This document shows, one piece after another, positions 17,405-27,992 of a stretch of DNA of 64,000 bases; position 1 is the stretch's first letter; every line of letters begins with the position of its first letter. Both the position numbers and the translations under genes were made by a program. The notes below the pieces were generated by a model. The model did no database searches. It had not been told where the DNA came from and saw nothing but the letters and a program-made list of their open reading frames with translations. This DNA is from Lentzea cavernae (lineage in GTDB: Bacteria; Actinomycetota; Actinomycetes; Mycobacteriales; Pseudonocardiaceae): the NCBI RefSeq assembly GCF_014653695.1, contig NZ_BNAR01000007.1:62001-126000 (forward strand), given 5' to 3'.

Positions 17405-17534
17405 TGGCGATTGGGGCTTGACCTTGAGCCTCCGGCGAGGCGCTGAGACGGCCGGAAAAGCCGGGCTGAAAAGCGCCCGGCCGTGCCCGATAAGGGGTAG
17501 CACCCCGCCACTCAAGGTCAAGCCCCAATCGCCA
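17405..17534. repeat. 130-bp element with 24-bp perfect terminal inverted repeats
   Basis: The 24-bp arms (17405-17428 and 17511-17534) are perfectly complementary. Inside are a nested 8-bp stem (ACGGCCGG 17448-17455 with 17477-17484) and a short hairpin (GGGGT/ACCCC around 17494-17506). The whole could fold as a branched RNA or DNA structure. It encodes nothing. It could be a MITE-like element or a structured RNA. It sits between repeat copies B and C. Confidence 0.7.
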
Positions 17535-17642
17535 TGAGCGGGGTGCACCGCCGCCCAGTCGGCAGCAGGTTCGGACGGCTCGCTTCGCATCGCCACGCCA
17601 GGTTTCGTCCGAGGTTGCCCTTGCGTTGTCGGCTGACCGGTT

Positions 17643-17703
17643 GGCACCGCGCGGGTCGGTTTCCGGTGGCTGGCGCCGGTTCCAGCGGAGGGGTCGCCTT
17701 GCG
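17643..17703 (+). repeat. Dispersed repeat, copy C
   Basis: This 61-bp unit runs from GGCACCGCGCGGGT to GGTCGCCTTGCG and matches copy A (6976-7036, opposite strand, 10.6 kb away) with only scattered differences. Confidence 0.7.
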
Positions 17704-17764
17704 ATGGCTGGTGCCGGTACCAGCGGGATCGGCTTGTCGTGGCTGCTGCCGGTTCCGGCGGAGG
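17704..17764 (+). repeat. Two partial repeat units (copy D) in tandem with copy C
   Basis: The segments ATGGCTGGTGCCGGTACCAGCGGG and TGGCTGCTGCCGGTTCCGGCGG repeat the central GGCTGG-CCGGTTCCAGCGG block of the unit, so the repeat has expanded locally. Confidence 0.55.
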
Positions 17765-17819
17765 TGTCCGCCGCCGAAAATCAGCGGACTCGTCGCGAGG
17801 CGCGTGGGATGCTCCGCCG

Positions 17820-18350
17820 ATGCCACTGGTGTGGGTGACGGGGGTTTCCGGAGCCGGTAAGTCGACGGTCTGCGACCTGCTCAAGGAGCGTGGTGAAGCG
17901 GCGGTCGACACCGACTGGGAGGGCTACAACCGCTGGATCGACCGGGTCAGCGGGGAGGTCGTGGTCGACCCTCCGGACCCGGTGCCCGCCGGGTGGCTCG
18001 ACCGGTACGGCTGGCTGATCAGCCGGGACCGGGTGGTGGAGCTGGCCGATCGGTCGCGGGGCCGGGAGGTGTACCTGTTCGGCGGGGTCGAGAACGAGGC
18101 CGAGGTTCGGGACCTGTTCGACCTGGTGGTGTGCCTGGTGATCGACGACGCGACGCTGCGGGAGCGGTTGGCGGGCCGGACCACCAACTCCTTCGGGAAG
18201 CATCCTGAGGAGTTGGCGGCCTCGTTGTGGCACAACGAGCGGATGGAGGCCCGCTACCGGGCGCTCGGGGCCGTGATCGTGGACGGGACCCTGCCGGTGG
18301 AGGAGGTCGTCGAGGCGGTCACCACGGCTCGTCGAACTCGCCGTCTTTAG
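17820..18350 (+). CDS. P-loop nucleoside/shikimate kinase-like protein
   Basis: This 176-residue soluble protein has a clear Walker A motif near the start (GVSGAGKST, residues 8-16) and an Asp-Trp pair soon after (VDTDWEGYN). A DFV-like Walker B (LVVCLVIDD) and a lid-like Arg region (LRERLAGRTTNSFG) follow. The size and layout are those of small-molecule kinases such as adenylylsulfate, shikimate or gluconate kinases, but the substrate cannot be assigned. It starts after the repeat region. Its last 32 bp overlap the convergent DUF397 gene. Confidence 0.78.
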   Translation: MPLVWVTGVSGAGKSTVCDLLKERGEAAVDTDWEGYNRWIDRVSGEVVVDPPDPVPAGWLDRYGWLISRDRVVELADRSRGREVYLFGGVENEAEVRDLFDLVVCLVIDDATLRERLAGRTTNSFGKHPEELAASLWHNERMEARYRALGAVIVDGTLPVEEVVEAVTTARRTRRL

Positions 18351-18582
18351 CGCCCAGGACGAAGGCGTCCCATTCCGCCATCGTGAAGGTGAGGACGGGT
18401 TCGAGCTGCTTGGAGTTGCGCATGGCGACGTAGGTGGCGCCGTCGGTGTGCTCGATGAAGGCGATCTCGACGTGGCCGTCCTCGGGCTCGGGCTCCGGCG
18501 GGCGCTTCCACTGCGCGTTGCGGAGGTCCAGCTTGCCGCGCACGTGGGCCTTGTCGTCGTAGATCGGCGCGCTCTCGGTCAT
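18319..18582 (-). CDS. DUF397-domain protein
   Basis: This 87-residue protein ends in the DUF397 signature: HVEIAFIEHTDGATYVAMRNSK followed by VLTFTMAEWDAFVLGAKDGEFD. DUF397 proteins are actinobacterial and usually partner with XRE-family regulators. Here no XRE gene is adjacent, so it is an orphan copy. The ATG at 18582 is preferred over upstream frames, which run into the ilvC terminator. Confidence 0.82.
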   Translation of the reverse strand: MTESAPIYDDKAHVRGKLDLRNAQWKRPPEPEPEDGHVEIAFIEHTDGATYVAMRNSKQLEPVLTFTMAEWDAFVLGAKDGEFDEPW

Positions 18583-18618
18583 GCGGTTGAAGTTAGCGGA
18601 TGGAAGCGAGCGGAAAGC

Positions 18619-18659
18619 GGAAGGCCCGCGGGGCGTGACATGCGCTCCGCGGGCCTTCC
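18619..18659 (-). terminator. Terminator of the ilvBNC operon
   Basis: A 13-bp perfect stem (18619-18631 with 18647-18659) with a 15-nt loop lies 22 nt after the ilvC stop codon. Confidence 0.8.
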
Positions 18660-18680
18660 TCGACACGAAGGACCTGGAGG

Positions 18681-20222
<1,542 letters not shown>

Positions 20223-20223
<1 letters not shown>

Positions 20224-22055
20224 CACAGGTCCTCATCGAACAGGGGGCGGATACCGCGGGCGGCCATGATCTCGGAGTTGCCGGTGCCCGCCGCGACCAT
20301 GGGCCACACCTGGGCGTCCTTGCCGACGACGAAGTCCACCACGACGGGGCGGTCGTTGATCTCCAGTGCCTTCTGGATCACCTCGTCCACCTCCTCGCGC
20401 GACTCCGCACGCAGGCCCACGCAGCCGAGGGCTTCCGCCAGGAGCTTGAAGTCTGGGATGCGGTGCTTGTGCGTCCCCAGATCCGTGTTGGAGTACCGCT
20501 CGCCGTAGAACAGGGTCTGCCACTGGCGGACCATGCCCAGGTTGCCGTTGTTGATCACGGCGATCTTCACCGGGAGGCCCTCGATGGCGCAGGTGGCGAG
20601 CTCCTGGTTGGTCATCTGGAAGCAGCCGTCGCCGTCGATGGCCCACACCGTGGTGTCCGGCACGCCGGCCTTGATGCCCATCGCGGCGGGAACGGCGAAG
20701 CCCATCGTGCCGAGGCCGCCGGAGTTGATCCACGTGCGCGGGTGCTCGTACTTCACGAACTGCGCGGCCCACATCTGGTGCTGGCCGACGCCCGCGGTGT
20801 AGATCGTGTCGGCAGGCGACAGCGAACCGATGCGCTCGATGACGTACTGCGGCGACAGCGTGCCGTCCTCCGGCCAGTCGTAGCCCAGCGGGAACGTCTC
20901 GCGCAGCGACTTCAGCGTCGTCCACCACGGGGAGAGGTCGACGGCCTTCGCCGTCTCGCGCTCGGTGCGGACGGCCTCGATCAGCTCGGTGATGATCTCC
21001 TTGCAGTCGCCCACGATCGGGACGTCCGCGCGGCGGTTCTTGGAGATCTCGGCCGGGTCGATGTCGGCGTGGATGACCTGCGCGTCCGGGGCGAACGAGT
21101 TGAGCTGGCCGGTCACGCGGTCGTCGAACCGGGCGCCGAGCGCGATCAACAGGTCCGAGCGCTGCATCGCCGCGACGGCTGCGACGGTGCCGTGCATGCC
21201 GGGCATGCCCAGGTGCTGGTCGTGCGAGTCGGGGAACGCGCCGCGCGCCATCAGCGTCGTGACGACCGGGATGCCGGTGTCCTCGGCCAGGCGCAGCAGC
21301 TCGGCGTGCGCGTCCGCCTTGATCACGCCGCCGCCCACGTAGAGAACGGGCTTGCGGGCGTTGACGATCAGCTTGGCGGCTTCGCGGACCTGCTTGCCGT
21401 GCGGCCGGGTCGTCGGCCGGTAACCGGGCAGGCGCATCTCGGGCGGCCACGAGAAGCTGGTCTGCTCCTGCAGCACGTCCTTGGGGATGTCGACGAGGAC
21501 GGGGCCGGGTCGGCCGGTCGACGCGATGTGGAACGCCTCCGCGATCGCCCGCGGGATCTCCGCGGCGTCGGTCACGAGGACGTTGTGCTTGGTGATCGGC
21601 ATCGTGATGCCGCAGATGTCCGCCTCCTGGAAGGCGTCCGTGCCGATCAGCGGCCGCGACTGCTGGCCGGTGATCGCGACGACGGGCACGGAGTCCATGT
21701 TCGCGTCCGCGAGCGGGGTGACGAGGTTGGTCGCACCCGGTCCCGAGGTCGCCATGCAGACCCCGACCTTGCCGGTGGCCTGCGCGTATCCGGTCGCCGC
21801 GTGCCCTGCGCCCTGCTCGTGGCGGACGAGGATGTGCCGGACCTTCGTGGAGTCCAGCAGCGGGTCGTACGCGGGAAGGATCGTCCCGCCGGGAATGCCG
21901 AAGACCACTTCGCAGCCGACCGCCTCAAGCGAGCGCACGAGGGACTGAGCACCGGTTACACGAATCGGTGCGCCCGTCGGCGGGGCCGGTTTGGGCCGCG
22001 GACCTGGACGTGGCGACGTGGGCTCGGGAGCCTGTCGCGATGGTGCGCTGGTCAT
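20223..22055 (-). CDS. ilvB: Acetolactate synthase large (catalytic) subunit
   Basis: IlvB condenses two pyruvates, or pyruvate with 2-oxobutyrate, using ThDP, Mg2+ and FAD. The 610-residue protein has the catalytic Glu region ([16 protein letters not shown] and [14 protein letters not shown]), the FAD domain, and the ThDP motif [15 protein letters not shown] Pro-rich tail of about 35 residues precedes the core, as in other actinomycetes. ATGs at 22058 and 22055 are both in frame. GAGG fits the second better. It lies downstream of a Leu/Val attenuator and is first in ilvBNC. Confidence 0.96.
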
Positions 22056-22087
22056 CATTGCCTCGTGGGTATCGGGGTCCGGACACG

Positions 22088-22173
22088 AAAAAACCCTCGA
22101 CAACCCGGAGATGGGTCGTGCGAGGGTCGCGCGTCGACGCAGGCTGTTCGGCTCAGGCGTCGACGCGCCTGAG
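22088..22173 (-). promoter_or_regulatory. ilvBNC transcription attenuator
   Basis: On the minus strand the leader ORF is followed by a terminator: stem CCCTCG..CGACCC with GGGTTG..CGAGGG and a TTTTTT run (22088-22126). Upstream, CTCAGGCG-CGTCGA-CGCCTGAG (22152-22173) is a hairpin that includes the leader stop codon. The arm with GCGTCGACGC is repeated at 22131-22140, so alternative pairing between the two copies is possible. This is the classic ribosome-mediated attenuator layout. Confidence 0.85.
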
Positions 22174-22200
22174 AAGTACGAGAACGAGCGTGCGCTGCAT
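22153..22200 (-). CDS. ilvB leader peptide (Leu/Val-rich, 15 residues)
   Basis: The ORF encodes [15 protein letters not shown]: four Leu and two Val in a row at residues 5-10. Stalling when leucyl- or valyl-tRNA is short would favour read-through into ilvBNC. A promoter whose -10 ends 9 nt before the ATG leaves no room for a ribosome-binding site, so the leader is probably translated from a leaderless mRNA. Leaders of this kind are known before ilvB in other actinobacteria. Confidence 0.85.
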   Translation of the reverse strand: MQRTLVLVLLRRVDA

Positions 22201-22209
22201 GAAGCGGAC

Positions 22210-22237
22210 GTTATCGCCTCGCGCAAGAGTGCGTCAA
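22210..22237 (-). promoter_or_regulatory. Promoter of the ilvB leader
   Basis: On the minus strand TTGACG (22232-22237), a 16-nt spacer and GATAAC (22210-22215) precede the leader ATG at 22200. The predicted start point falls at or within 3 nt of the ATG. Confidence 0.7.
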
Positions 22238-22285
22238 CTCTGCGAGATGGAATTCCCGGATCGTGGACGTGGAACAATCGTCCGG

Positions 22286-22744
22286 GTGAAGAAGCTGGTC
22301 TTTCGCATCCCGGCAACGGCCCTGCTCGCAGCGGCTTTGATCGTCATCTGCGTCACCCCTGTGGCGTGGGTCGCTCCCGGGCTGCAAGCGCTCTACGTCC
22401 TGCCGCTCGGCTACGCCTACTGGGTGCTGCGCAACCGCACGACCGTCACCGAGGAGGAGATCGTCGCGCGCGGGGCGTTCGGCACCACGACGCTCAAGTG
22501 GGATGACGTGAAGTCGATCCGGCTGGTCCAGAAGGGCTGGCTGCGCGCGGTCAAGAAGGACGGGTCCGAGGTGACGCTGCCCGCGGTGCGGTTCATGCAC
22601 CTGCCGGCGCTGTCATTGGTCAGCGGTGGGCGCGTGCCCGACCCGACGATCACGGAGGAAGAAGAACCCGCCGAGGTCGCGGAAGACGTGACCGAGGATG
22701 CCCCGAAAGTGGCGGAGGAGAAGTCCGTACAGTCGGAGAAGTGA
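22286..22744 (+). CDS. PH-domain membrane protein (Cfp6/Rv3004-like)
   Basis: This 152-residue protein has two N-terminal membrane helices (about residues 8-27 and 31-48) and then a bacterial PH-like domain ([31 protein letters not shown]). The tail is acidic ([15 protein letters not shown]). In M. tuberculosis the same position beside ilvB is held by Rv3004 (cfp6), also a PH-domain protein. The GTG at 22286 has AACAAT 7 nt upstream and no ribosome-binding site, so it is probably leaderless; an ATG at 22247 is a weaker alternative. Its stop overlaps the next gene by 4 nt. Confidence 0.75.
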   Translation: MKKLVFRIPATALLAAALIVICVTPVAWVAPGLQALYVLPLGYAYWVLRNRTTVTEEEIVARGAFGTTTLKWDDVKSIRLVQKGWLRAVKKDGSEVTLPAVRFMHLPALSLVSGGRVPDPTITEEEEPAEVAEDVTEDAPKVAEEKSVQSEK

Positions 22745-23166
22745 TCAAACGGGTTCCGCTGCTGAGCCTGCTGCTGTCCATCGCAGGCCTGCTGACCTCG
22801 GCTTATCTGACGTACACGCACTTCAACGCGAACGCTCTGCTGTGCTCGGCGGACGCGGTGATCGACTGCGAGACCGTGACCACGAGCGAGCAGTCGGAGC
22901 TCCTGGGCGTTCCCGTCGCGTTCCTCGGACTGGCCTTCTTCGCCTTCCTGACCGTGATCTGCCTCCCGTTCGCGTGGAGGATCGAGGCGCTGAAGTGGGT
23001 GCGTCTCGCGGCGGTCGGCGTCGGCGTGCTGATGGTCGTCTACCTGGTCGCGGCCGAGTTCCTGATCATCGGCAAGATCTGCCTGTGGTGCACCGTCGTG
23101 CACGTGATCACGCTCGCACTGGCGTATCTGCTGGTCTCGGCGAGCCTGCGCACAAGTAACCTTTGA
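22741..23166 (+). CDS. Vitamin K epoxide reductase (VKOR) family protein
   Basis: This 141-residue membrane protein has four helices. It carries the VKOR cysteines: the loop pair in NALLCSADAVIDCETV and the CxxC-like active site at KICLWCTVVHV. VKOR homologues reoxidise DsbA-like proteins during disulfide formation outside the membrane, using menaquinone. The GTG start overlaps the upstream PH gene (GTGA), so the two are translated together. Confidence 0.9.
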   Translation: MIKRVPLLSLLLSIAGLLTSAYLTYTHFNANALLCSADAVIDCETVTTSEQSELLGVPVAFLGLAFFAFLTVICLPFAWRIEALKWVRLAAVGVGVLMVVYLVAAEFLIIGKICLWCTVVHVITLALAYLLVSASLRTSNL

Positions 23167-23243
23167 GGCACCGCTCCCAGACTGGTGGACGCCTCACCCC
23201 CGCGTCCCGTGCGTTTTTGTCTTGAACTGAATCTGGAGGAGCA

Positions 23244-25088
23244 GTGCCTCAGCTCCGCTCTCGCACCACCACCCACGGTCGCAACGCCGCCGGAGCCCGC
23301 GCCCTCTGGCGCGCGACCGGCATGACGGACAGCGACTTCGGCAAGCCGATCATCGCGATCGCCAACTCCTACACGCAGTTCGTGCCGGGCCACGTGCACC
23401 TGCGCGACCTCGGGGACATCGTGGCCGAGGCGGTGCGCGAAGCGGGCGGTGTCGCACGCGAGTTCCACACCATCGCGGTCGACGACGGCATCGCCATGGG
23501 CCACAGCGGGATGCTCTACTCGCTGCCCAGCCGCGAGATCATCGCCGACTCCGTCGAGTACATGGTCAACGCGCACCAGGCCGACGCGATCGTCTGCATC
23601 TCGAACTGCGACAAGATCACGCCCGGCATGCTCAACGCGGCCATGCGCCTCAACATCCCCGTCGTGTTCGTGTCCGGCGGGCCGATGGAGGCCGGCAAGG
23701 CCGTCGTCGTCGAGGGCGTCGCCGTCGCGCCGACCGACCTGATCACCGCGATCTCCGCGTCCGCGTCTCCGAACGTGAGCGAGGACGGGCTGTCCGAGGT
23801 CGAGCGCTCCGCGTGCCCGACGTGCGGTTCCTGCTCCGGCATGTTCACCGCGAACTCCATGAACTGCCTCACCGAGGCCCTCGGGCTCTCGCTGCCGGGC
23901 AACGGTTCGACGCTGGCCACGCACGCCGCGCGCCGCGAGCTGTTCTCCGAAGCCGGCCGTGTGGTCGTGGAGCTGTGCAAGCGCTGGTACGGCGAGGACG
24001 ACGAGTCGGCGCTGCCGCGGTCGATCGCGAACCGCAAGGCGTTCGAGAACGCGATGGCGCTCGACATGGCCATGGGCGGCTCGACGAACACCGTGCTGCA
24101 CATCCTCGCCGCCGCGCAGGAGGGCGAGATCGACTTCACGCTGCAGGACATCGACGACCTGTCGCGCCGCGTGCCGTGCCTGTCGAAGGTGTCGCCGAAC
24201 TCCGACTACCACATGGAGGACGTCCACCGGGCCGGCGGAATCCCCGCGCTGCTGGGCGAGCTCTACCGCGCGGGCCTGCTCAACGACGACGTCACGTCGG
24301 TGCACACGCCGACCATGGCGGAGTGGCTCGGCAAGTGGGACATCCGCGCCGAGAACCCGTCGCCGGAGGCGATCGAGCTGTTCCACGCCGCCCCCGGTGG
24401 CGTGCGCACGACCGAGGCGTTCTCGACGTCGAACCGCTGGTCCTCTTTGGACACCGACGCGGCCGGTGGCTGCATCCGCGACGACGAACACGCCTACACG
24501 CGTGACGGCGGCCTGAACGTGCTGCGCGGCAACCTGGCCGAACGCGGCGCGATCATCAAGTCCGCGGGCATCGACGAGGAGCTGTGGCACTTCGAGGGCC
24601 CGGCGCGCGTCGTCGAGTCCCAGGAGCAGGCCGTCTCGGCGATCCTGAACAAAGAGATCCAGGCGGGCGAGGTCCTGGTCGTGCGCTACGAGGGCCCGTC
24701 CGGTGGCCCCGGCATGCAGGAGATGCTGCACCCGACGGCGTTCCTCAAGGGCTCGGGCCTGGGCAAGAAGTGCGCGCTGATCACGGACGGCCGGTTCTCC
24801 GGTGGGTCGTCCGGCCTGTCGATCGGCCACATCTCGCCGGAGGCGGCGGGCGGCGGCACGATCGGCCTGGTCCAGAACGGCGACCGGATCCTGATCGACG
24901 TCCACGAGCGGCGCCTCGAGCTGCTGGTGGACGACGAGGTCCTGGCCGAGCGCCGCGCCAAGATGGAGGCGTCGGAACGGCCGTGGCAGCCGGTGGACCG
25001 GGTCCGCCCGGTGACGGCCGCACTGCGGGCGTACGCGCGGATGGCGACGGACGCGTCCACGGGCGCCGTCCGCAACCCGGACCTCTAG
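23244..25088 (+). CDS. ilvD: Dihydroxy-acid dehydratase
   Basis: IlvD dehydrates dihydroxyacids to the 2-oxoacids used for valine, leucine and isoleucine. The 614-residue protein has the Fe-S cysteine motifs [11 protein letters not shown] and [20 protein letters not shown], and the C-terminal [26 protein letters not shown] lies 4 nt before the GTG start. It is transcribed away from ilvBNC and has no visible attenuator of its own in the 77-nt gap. Its last 4 nt overlap a small convergent gene. Confidence 0.97.
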   Translation: MPQLRSRTTTHGRNAAGARALWRATGMTDSDFGKPIIAIANSYTQFVPGHVHLRDLGDIVAEAVREAGGVAREFHTIAVDDGIAMGHSGMLYSLPSREIIADSVEYMVNAHQADAIVCISNCDKITPGMLNAAMRLNIPVVFVSGGPMEAGKAVVVEGVAVAPTDLITAISASASPNVSEDGLSEVERSACPTCGSCSGMFTANSMNCLTEALGLSLPGNGSTLATHAARRELFSEAGRVVVELCKRWYGEDDESALPRSIANRKAFENAMALDMAMGGSTNTVLHILAAAQEGEIDFTLQDIDDLSRRVPCLSKVSPNSDYHMEDVHRAGGIPALLGELYRAGLLNDDVTSVHTPTMAEWLGKWDIRAENPSPEAIELFHAAPGGVRTTEAFSTSNRWSSLDTDAAGGCIRDDEHAYTRDGGLNVLRGNLAERGAIIKSAGIDEELWHFEGPARVVESQEQAVSAILNKEIQAGEVLVVRYEGPSGGPGMQEMLHPTAFLKGSGLGKKCALITDGRFSGGSSGLSIGHISPEAAGGGTIGLVQNGDRILIDVHERRLELLVDDEVLAERRAKMEASERPWQPVDRVRPVTAALRAYARMATDASTGAVRNPDL

Positions 25089-25327
25089 AGCAGCGCGGCG
25101 AGCGCCAGACACACACCGAACACGAGCCAGCCCGTCAGCGGTCCGCTGACGGGCTGCTCCGTCCTCTTGACCATGACGCCGGCGACGACCAGACCCGCGA
25201 GCAGGCCGAGCGGCGGCAGCAGGGAGCGCGCGGTGAGCCCGAACGGGAACGCCAGCAGGTAGACGACCGGGATCCCGATCACCAGCAGGGCGAGCTGGAG
25301 CACCGCTCCCGTCACGTTCTTCCGCAT
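25085..25327 (-). CDS. Small membrane protein of unknown function
   Basis: This is an 80-residue protein with three hydrophobic segments (about residues 8-27, 36-52 and 64-80) and a short basic linker ([10 protein letters not shown]). It starts at an ATG 11 nt from the DoxX stop, so it is likely the last gene of that transcript. No family is recognised. Confidence 0.65.
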   Translation of the reverse strand: MRKNVTGAVLQLALLVIGIPVVYLLAFPFGLTARSLLPPLGLLAGLVVAGVMVKRTEQPVSGPLTGWLVFGVCLALAALL

Positions 25328-25337
25328 CCGTGAGTTC

Positions 25338-26066
25338 TTACCGGAAGACGAAGTACGTCACCGCGGCGCCACCGGCCCCGATGACCAGCGCGATGAACCC
25401 GGCGGCCAGCGGGTGGCGGAACCAGCTGCGGTTGTAGTCGAGCGCGGCCCGGCCCGGTCCGGCGAACAGCGCCGTGAACGCCATGCCGGCCAGCGCCAGC
25501 TCCAGCTCCACGCCGTTGGGGCCGAAGAAGCCACCCTTGTACTGCAGCGCGATGACGTTGGCCATCACGGCGAGCAGGCCCGCCGCGGCCAGCGGCGTGA
25601 ACAGGCCCAGCACGAGGAGGCCGCCGCCGGCCAGTTCGGTGATGCCGGTGACCCAGGCGAGGACGACAGACTCGCGGTAGCCCATCTTCTCGAGCGACTG
25701 CGCGAAGCCGTTGATGCCGGGCCCGCCGAACATGCCGAAGACCTTCTGCATGCCGTGCAGCAGGAAGATGCCGCCGAGCACGGCGCGCAGCCCGAGCAGG
25801 CCGATGTCCGGCCCGGCCGTCCAGCCGAACTTCCTGCGGTCGTCCTCGAACAGGTCGTCGTCCCGCGAGTCCACAGTGGACGTGTCCAGCGGCGTGTAAC
25901 CCGTGTTGTCGAACGCCTTCGTGGTCGAGTCGTACGCCTGCACCGTGTCTCCGCCGACTCTCGCGGTGCCGTCGTCGAAGTGGTGTACTCCCCCTCCGCT
26001 GCCCGAGTAGAACGAGTCGTCGGAGAAGGCGCTCGAGCTGGTCGAGCCCTTGTCGTGAGTGGCCAC
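25338..26066 (-). CDS. DoxX-family membrane protein
   Basis: This 242-residue protein has a polar N-terminal tail of about 95 residues, rich in Ser, Thr and Asp, and then the four-helix DoxX domain (GLRAVLGGIFLLHGMQKVFGMFGGPGINGFAQSLEKMG). In M. tuberculosis the syntenic Rv3005c is a DoxX protein reported to work with SodA and a sulfurtransferase against oxidative stress. Whether that holds here is inference. The GTG start lies at the head of the pair with the 80-residue membrane protein. Confidence 0.88.
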   Translation of the reverse strand: MATHDKGSTSSSAFSDDSFYSGSGGGVHHFDDGTARVGGDTVQAYDSTTKAFDNTGYTPLDTSTVDSRDDDLFEDDRRKFGWTAGPDIGLLGLRAVLGGIFLLHGMQKVFGMFGGPGINGFAQSLEKMGYRESVVLAWVTGITELAGGGLLVLGLFTPLAAAGLLAVMANVIALQYKGGFFGPNGVELELALAGMAFTALFAGPGRAALDYNRSWFRHPLAAGFIALVIGAGGAAVTYFVFR

Positions 26067-26135
26067 GCCCGCACGCTAGGGGGCCACGTGCGGGCGCGCG
26101 AGAGCCGAACGGCAGCCCAGTTTCACCCGGATGGG

Positions 26136-27050
26136 CTAGTACGTCCCGTGCACCAGATTGCGGGGCTCCTCACCCGAGGCGAACCGGGAGATCTCCGCGG
26201 CGGCGACGGCGTAGGCGCGCTGCGTGTGCCCCGTGCACGACCCGGCCACGTGCGGGGTGAGCAGCAGGCCGGGCGCGGTCCACAGTGGATGGTTCTCGGG
26301 CAGCGGCTCGGGATCGGTCACGTCGAGGGCCGCGCGCAGTCGCCCGGAATTCAGTTCGGCGAGCAATGCGTCCGTGTCCACGACCGGGCCGCGGGCCCCG
26401 TTGACCAGGATCGCGCCGTCCTTCATCGCGGCCAGGAACTTGGCGTCGACGAGGTGGCGGGTCTCCTCGGTCATGGGCGTGAAGATCACGACCGCGTCGA
26501 ACTCCGGCAGCAACTGCGGCAGCTCGTCCTGGCCGTGCACGCCGTCACGGGCCGTGCGGCCGACCAGCACGGCGGTGGCGTCGAACGGTTCGAGCCGCTT
26601 GCGCAGCTGCTCACCGAGGTCGCCGGCGCCGACGATCAAGACCTTCTTGTCCTGCAAGGTGTCCGTGAGGTGGTAGTCCCAGCGGCCATCGGCGCGAGCG
26701 CGCTCGAAAACGAGGAAGTCTCGGTAAATGGCCAGAAGAGCGCCGATCGCCCACTCCGCGGTGCTGCCGCCGTGCGCGCCACGGCACGTGGAGAGCAGCA
26801 CACCGTCCGGCACCTTGCCGATGAAGTTCTCGGCACCGGCGCTGAGCAGCTGCACGAGCTTGAGGTTCGGCAACGACGCGAACACCTCGCGCGGGTCGGT
26901 GCCGGCGAGGAATCTCGGGATCAGGACCTCGGCGTCCCGGCCGTCAGCGGGCAACGGCTCCCCTGGCACGTACCGGACCGGGCGGACACCGTCCACCTGG
27001 GACAGGGCTTGAACTCCGAAATCATCTGGCACGAGCACGGTGAGCGTCAC
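26136..27050 (-). CDS. D-isomer-specific 2-hydroxyacid dehydrogenase
   Basis: This 304-residue NAD-dependent enzyme of the SerA/PdxB superfamily has the motif VLIVGAGDLGEQLRKRLEPFD and the catalytic Arg in NGARGPVVDTDAL. A Glu region (DVTDPEPLPENHPLW) and the His motif LTPHVAGS follow. It lacks ACT domains, so it is not SerA. The substrate could be a glyoxylate- or hydroxypyruvate-like acid. The GTG start lies 6 nt after a TACTTT -10 box, suggesting a leaderless mRNA; it is divergent from the hydrolase gene with overlapping control regions. Confidence 0.88.
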   Translation of the reverse strand: MTLTVLVPDDFGVQALSQVDGVRPVRYVPGEPLPADGRDAEVLIPRFLAGTDPREVFASLPNLKLVQLLSAGAENFIGKVPDGVLLSTCRGAHGGSTAEWAIGALLAIYRDFLVFERARADGRWDYHLTDTLQDKKVLIVGAGDLGEQLRKRLEPFDATAVLVGRTARDGVHGQDELPQLLPEFDAVVIFTPMTEETRHLVDAKFLAAMKDGAILVNGARGPVVDTDALLAELNSGRLRAALDVTDPEPLPENHPLWTAPGLLLTPHVAGSCTGHTQRAYAVAAAEISRFASGEEPRNLVHGTY

Positions 27051-27069
27051 CCCTGCAAAGTACGTCAGA

Positions 27070-27957
27070 ATGTTCGGCATGCGGGAGCACGACATCATCG
27101 CGTGGGACGGCACGAAGATCCGGACGTGGCAGGTGCCAGGCGAGGAGACACCGGTGCTGCTGTGCCCCGGCGTGGGCTCCGGGCCCGAGTCGTGGCCGTC
27201 GCTGACCGGCCGCGCGGGCCTGCTCAGCTGGTACATGCGCGGCACGATGGGGTCGGACCGGCCCGTAGACGAGCGCAACATCTCGCTCGACGACCACGTG
27301 TCGGACGCGATCGCCGTGCTGGACGACGCGGGCATCGAGCGGTGCGTCGTCATGGGCTGGTCGATGGGCGTCACGGTCGCGGCCGAACTGGCGTTGCGTC
27401 ATCCACAGCGGGTGGCGGGCCTGCTGCTCGTCGCGGGCGCGCCGGGTGACTCGTTCGACGCCATGTTGCCGCTCGTCCCCAGGAACGTGCGCCGGTTCGT
27501 CGGGCTGACGAGCGCGAAGCTGCTGCAGCAGGCCGGTCCGGTGCTGGACAGGGTGCTGCACCACCTCCCGGTGACGGACGCGACGACGTTCCTGCTGCGG
27601 CACAGCGGCGTGATCAAGCCGTCGAGCGACCCCGCTGCGGTCACCCACGCGGTGAGCCGGTTCCTGCAGCACGACTGGCGCTGGTACTTCACGCTGGCGC
27701 TCGCGCTGGGCGAGACGCCGCGCCAGGACCTCAGCCCGATCGGGTGCCCCGTCACACTGCTGGCCGGTCGTGACGACGTGCTGGCGACGACGGAGAGCAT
27801 GTCCGGGCCCGTCGGCGCGCTGCCCCAGGCGCGGCTGCGGGTGCTCCCGTGCAGCCACTACCTGCCGCTGGAGGCGCCGGAGGTGGTCAGCGACGAGCTC
27901 GACCTGCTGCTCGACCGGGTGAGGTCGGTCGATTTCGCCAGGTCCGGTAGAAGTTGA
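27070..27957 (+). CDS. Alpha/beta-fold hydrolase
   Basis: This 295-residue hydrolase has the nucleophile elbow GWSMGV, the acid in LLAGRDDVLA and the His in PCSHYLPLE, so the Ser-Asp-His triad is complete. The oxyanion region is VLLCPGVGSGPESW. The cap domain lies between about residues 140 and 200. The natural ester or lactone substrate is unknown. ATGs at 27070 and 27079 are both possible; neither has a clear ribosome-binding site. Confidence 0.85.
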   Translation: MFGMREHDIIAWDGTKIRTWQVPGEETPVLLCPGVGSGPESWPSLTGRAGLLSWYMRGTMGSDRPVDERNISLDDHVSDAIAVLDDAGIERCVVMGWSMGVTVAAELALRHPQRVAGLLLVAGAPGDSFDAMLPLVPRNVRRFVGLTSAKLLQQAGPVLDRVLHHLPVTDATTFLLRHSGVIKPSSDPAAVTHAVSRFLQHDWRWYFTLALALGETPRQDLSPIGCPVTLLAGRDDVLATTESMSGPVGALPQARLRVLPCSHYLPLEAPEVVSDELDLLLDRVRSVDFARSGRS

Positions 27958-27992
27958 CTTCGGGTTCACGGTCGCGCACCTAACCTGGGGGC

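Larger units (their letters stand above)
16999..17819. other. 820-bp gene-free region with repeats
   Basis: No frame here looks like a real protein: the long minus-strand frame (17141-17911) is built from repeat-derived Arg/Pro/Thr stretches and runs antisense into the next gene. The region holds repeat copies B, C and D and a 130-bp palindromic element, listed separately. About 17210-17300 is a G/T-rich simple sequence with repeated GGTGGGGTG-like units. The promoter of the downstream kinase-like gene must also lie here but is not clear. Confidence 0.6.

Noticed and set aside
17405-17534. CRISPR array or phage attachment site
   Set aside because: No regularly spaced direct repeats with unique spacers were seen anywhere in the window, and no integrase gene lies beside the tRNA genes.
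17141-17911. A 256-residue minus-strand frame in the repeat region
   Set aside because: Its sequence consists of repeated RKPTRAVPT-like stretches encoded by the dispersed repeat and it continues antisense into the kinase-like gene.
23040-25112. A 690-residue minus-strand frame antisense to ilvD
   Set aside because: IlvD is unmistakable on the plus strand; the frame arises from GC-rich third positions.
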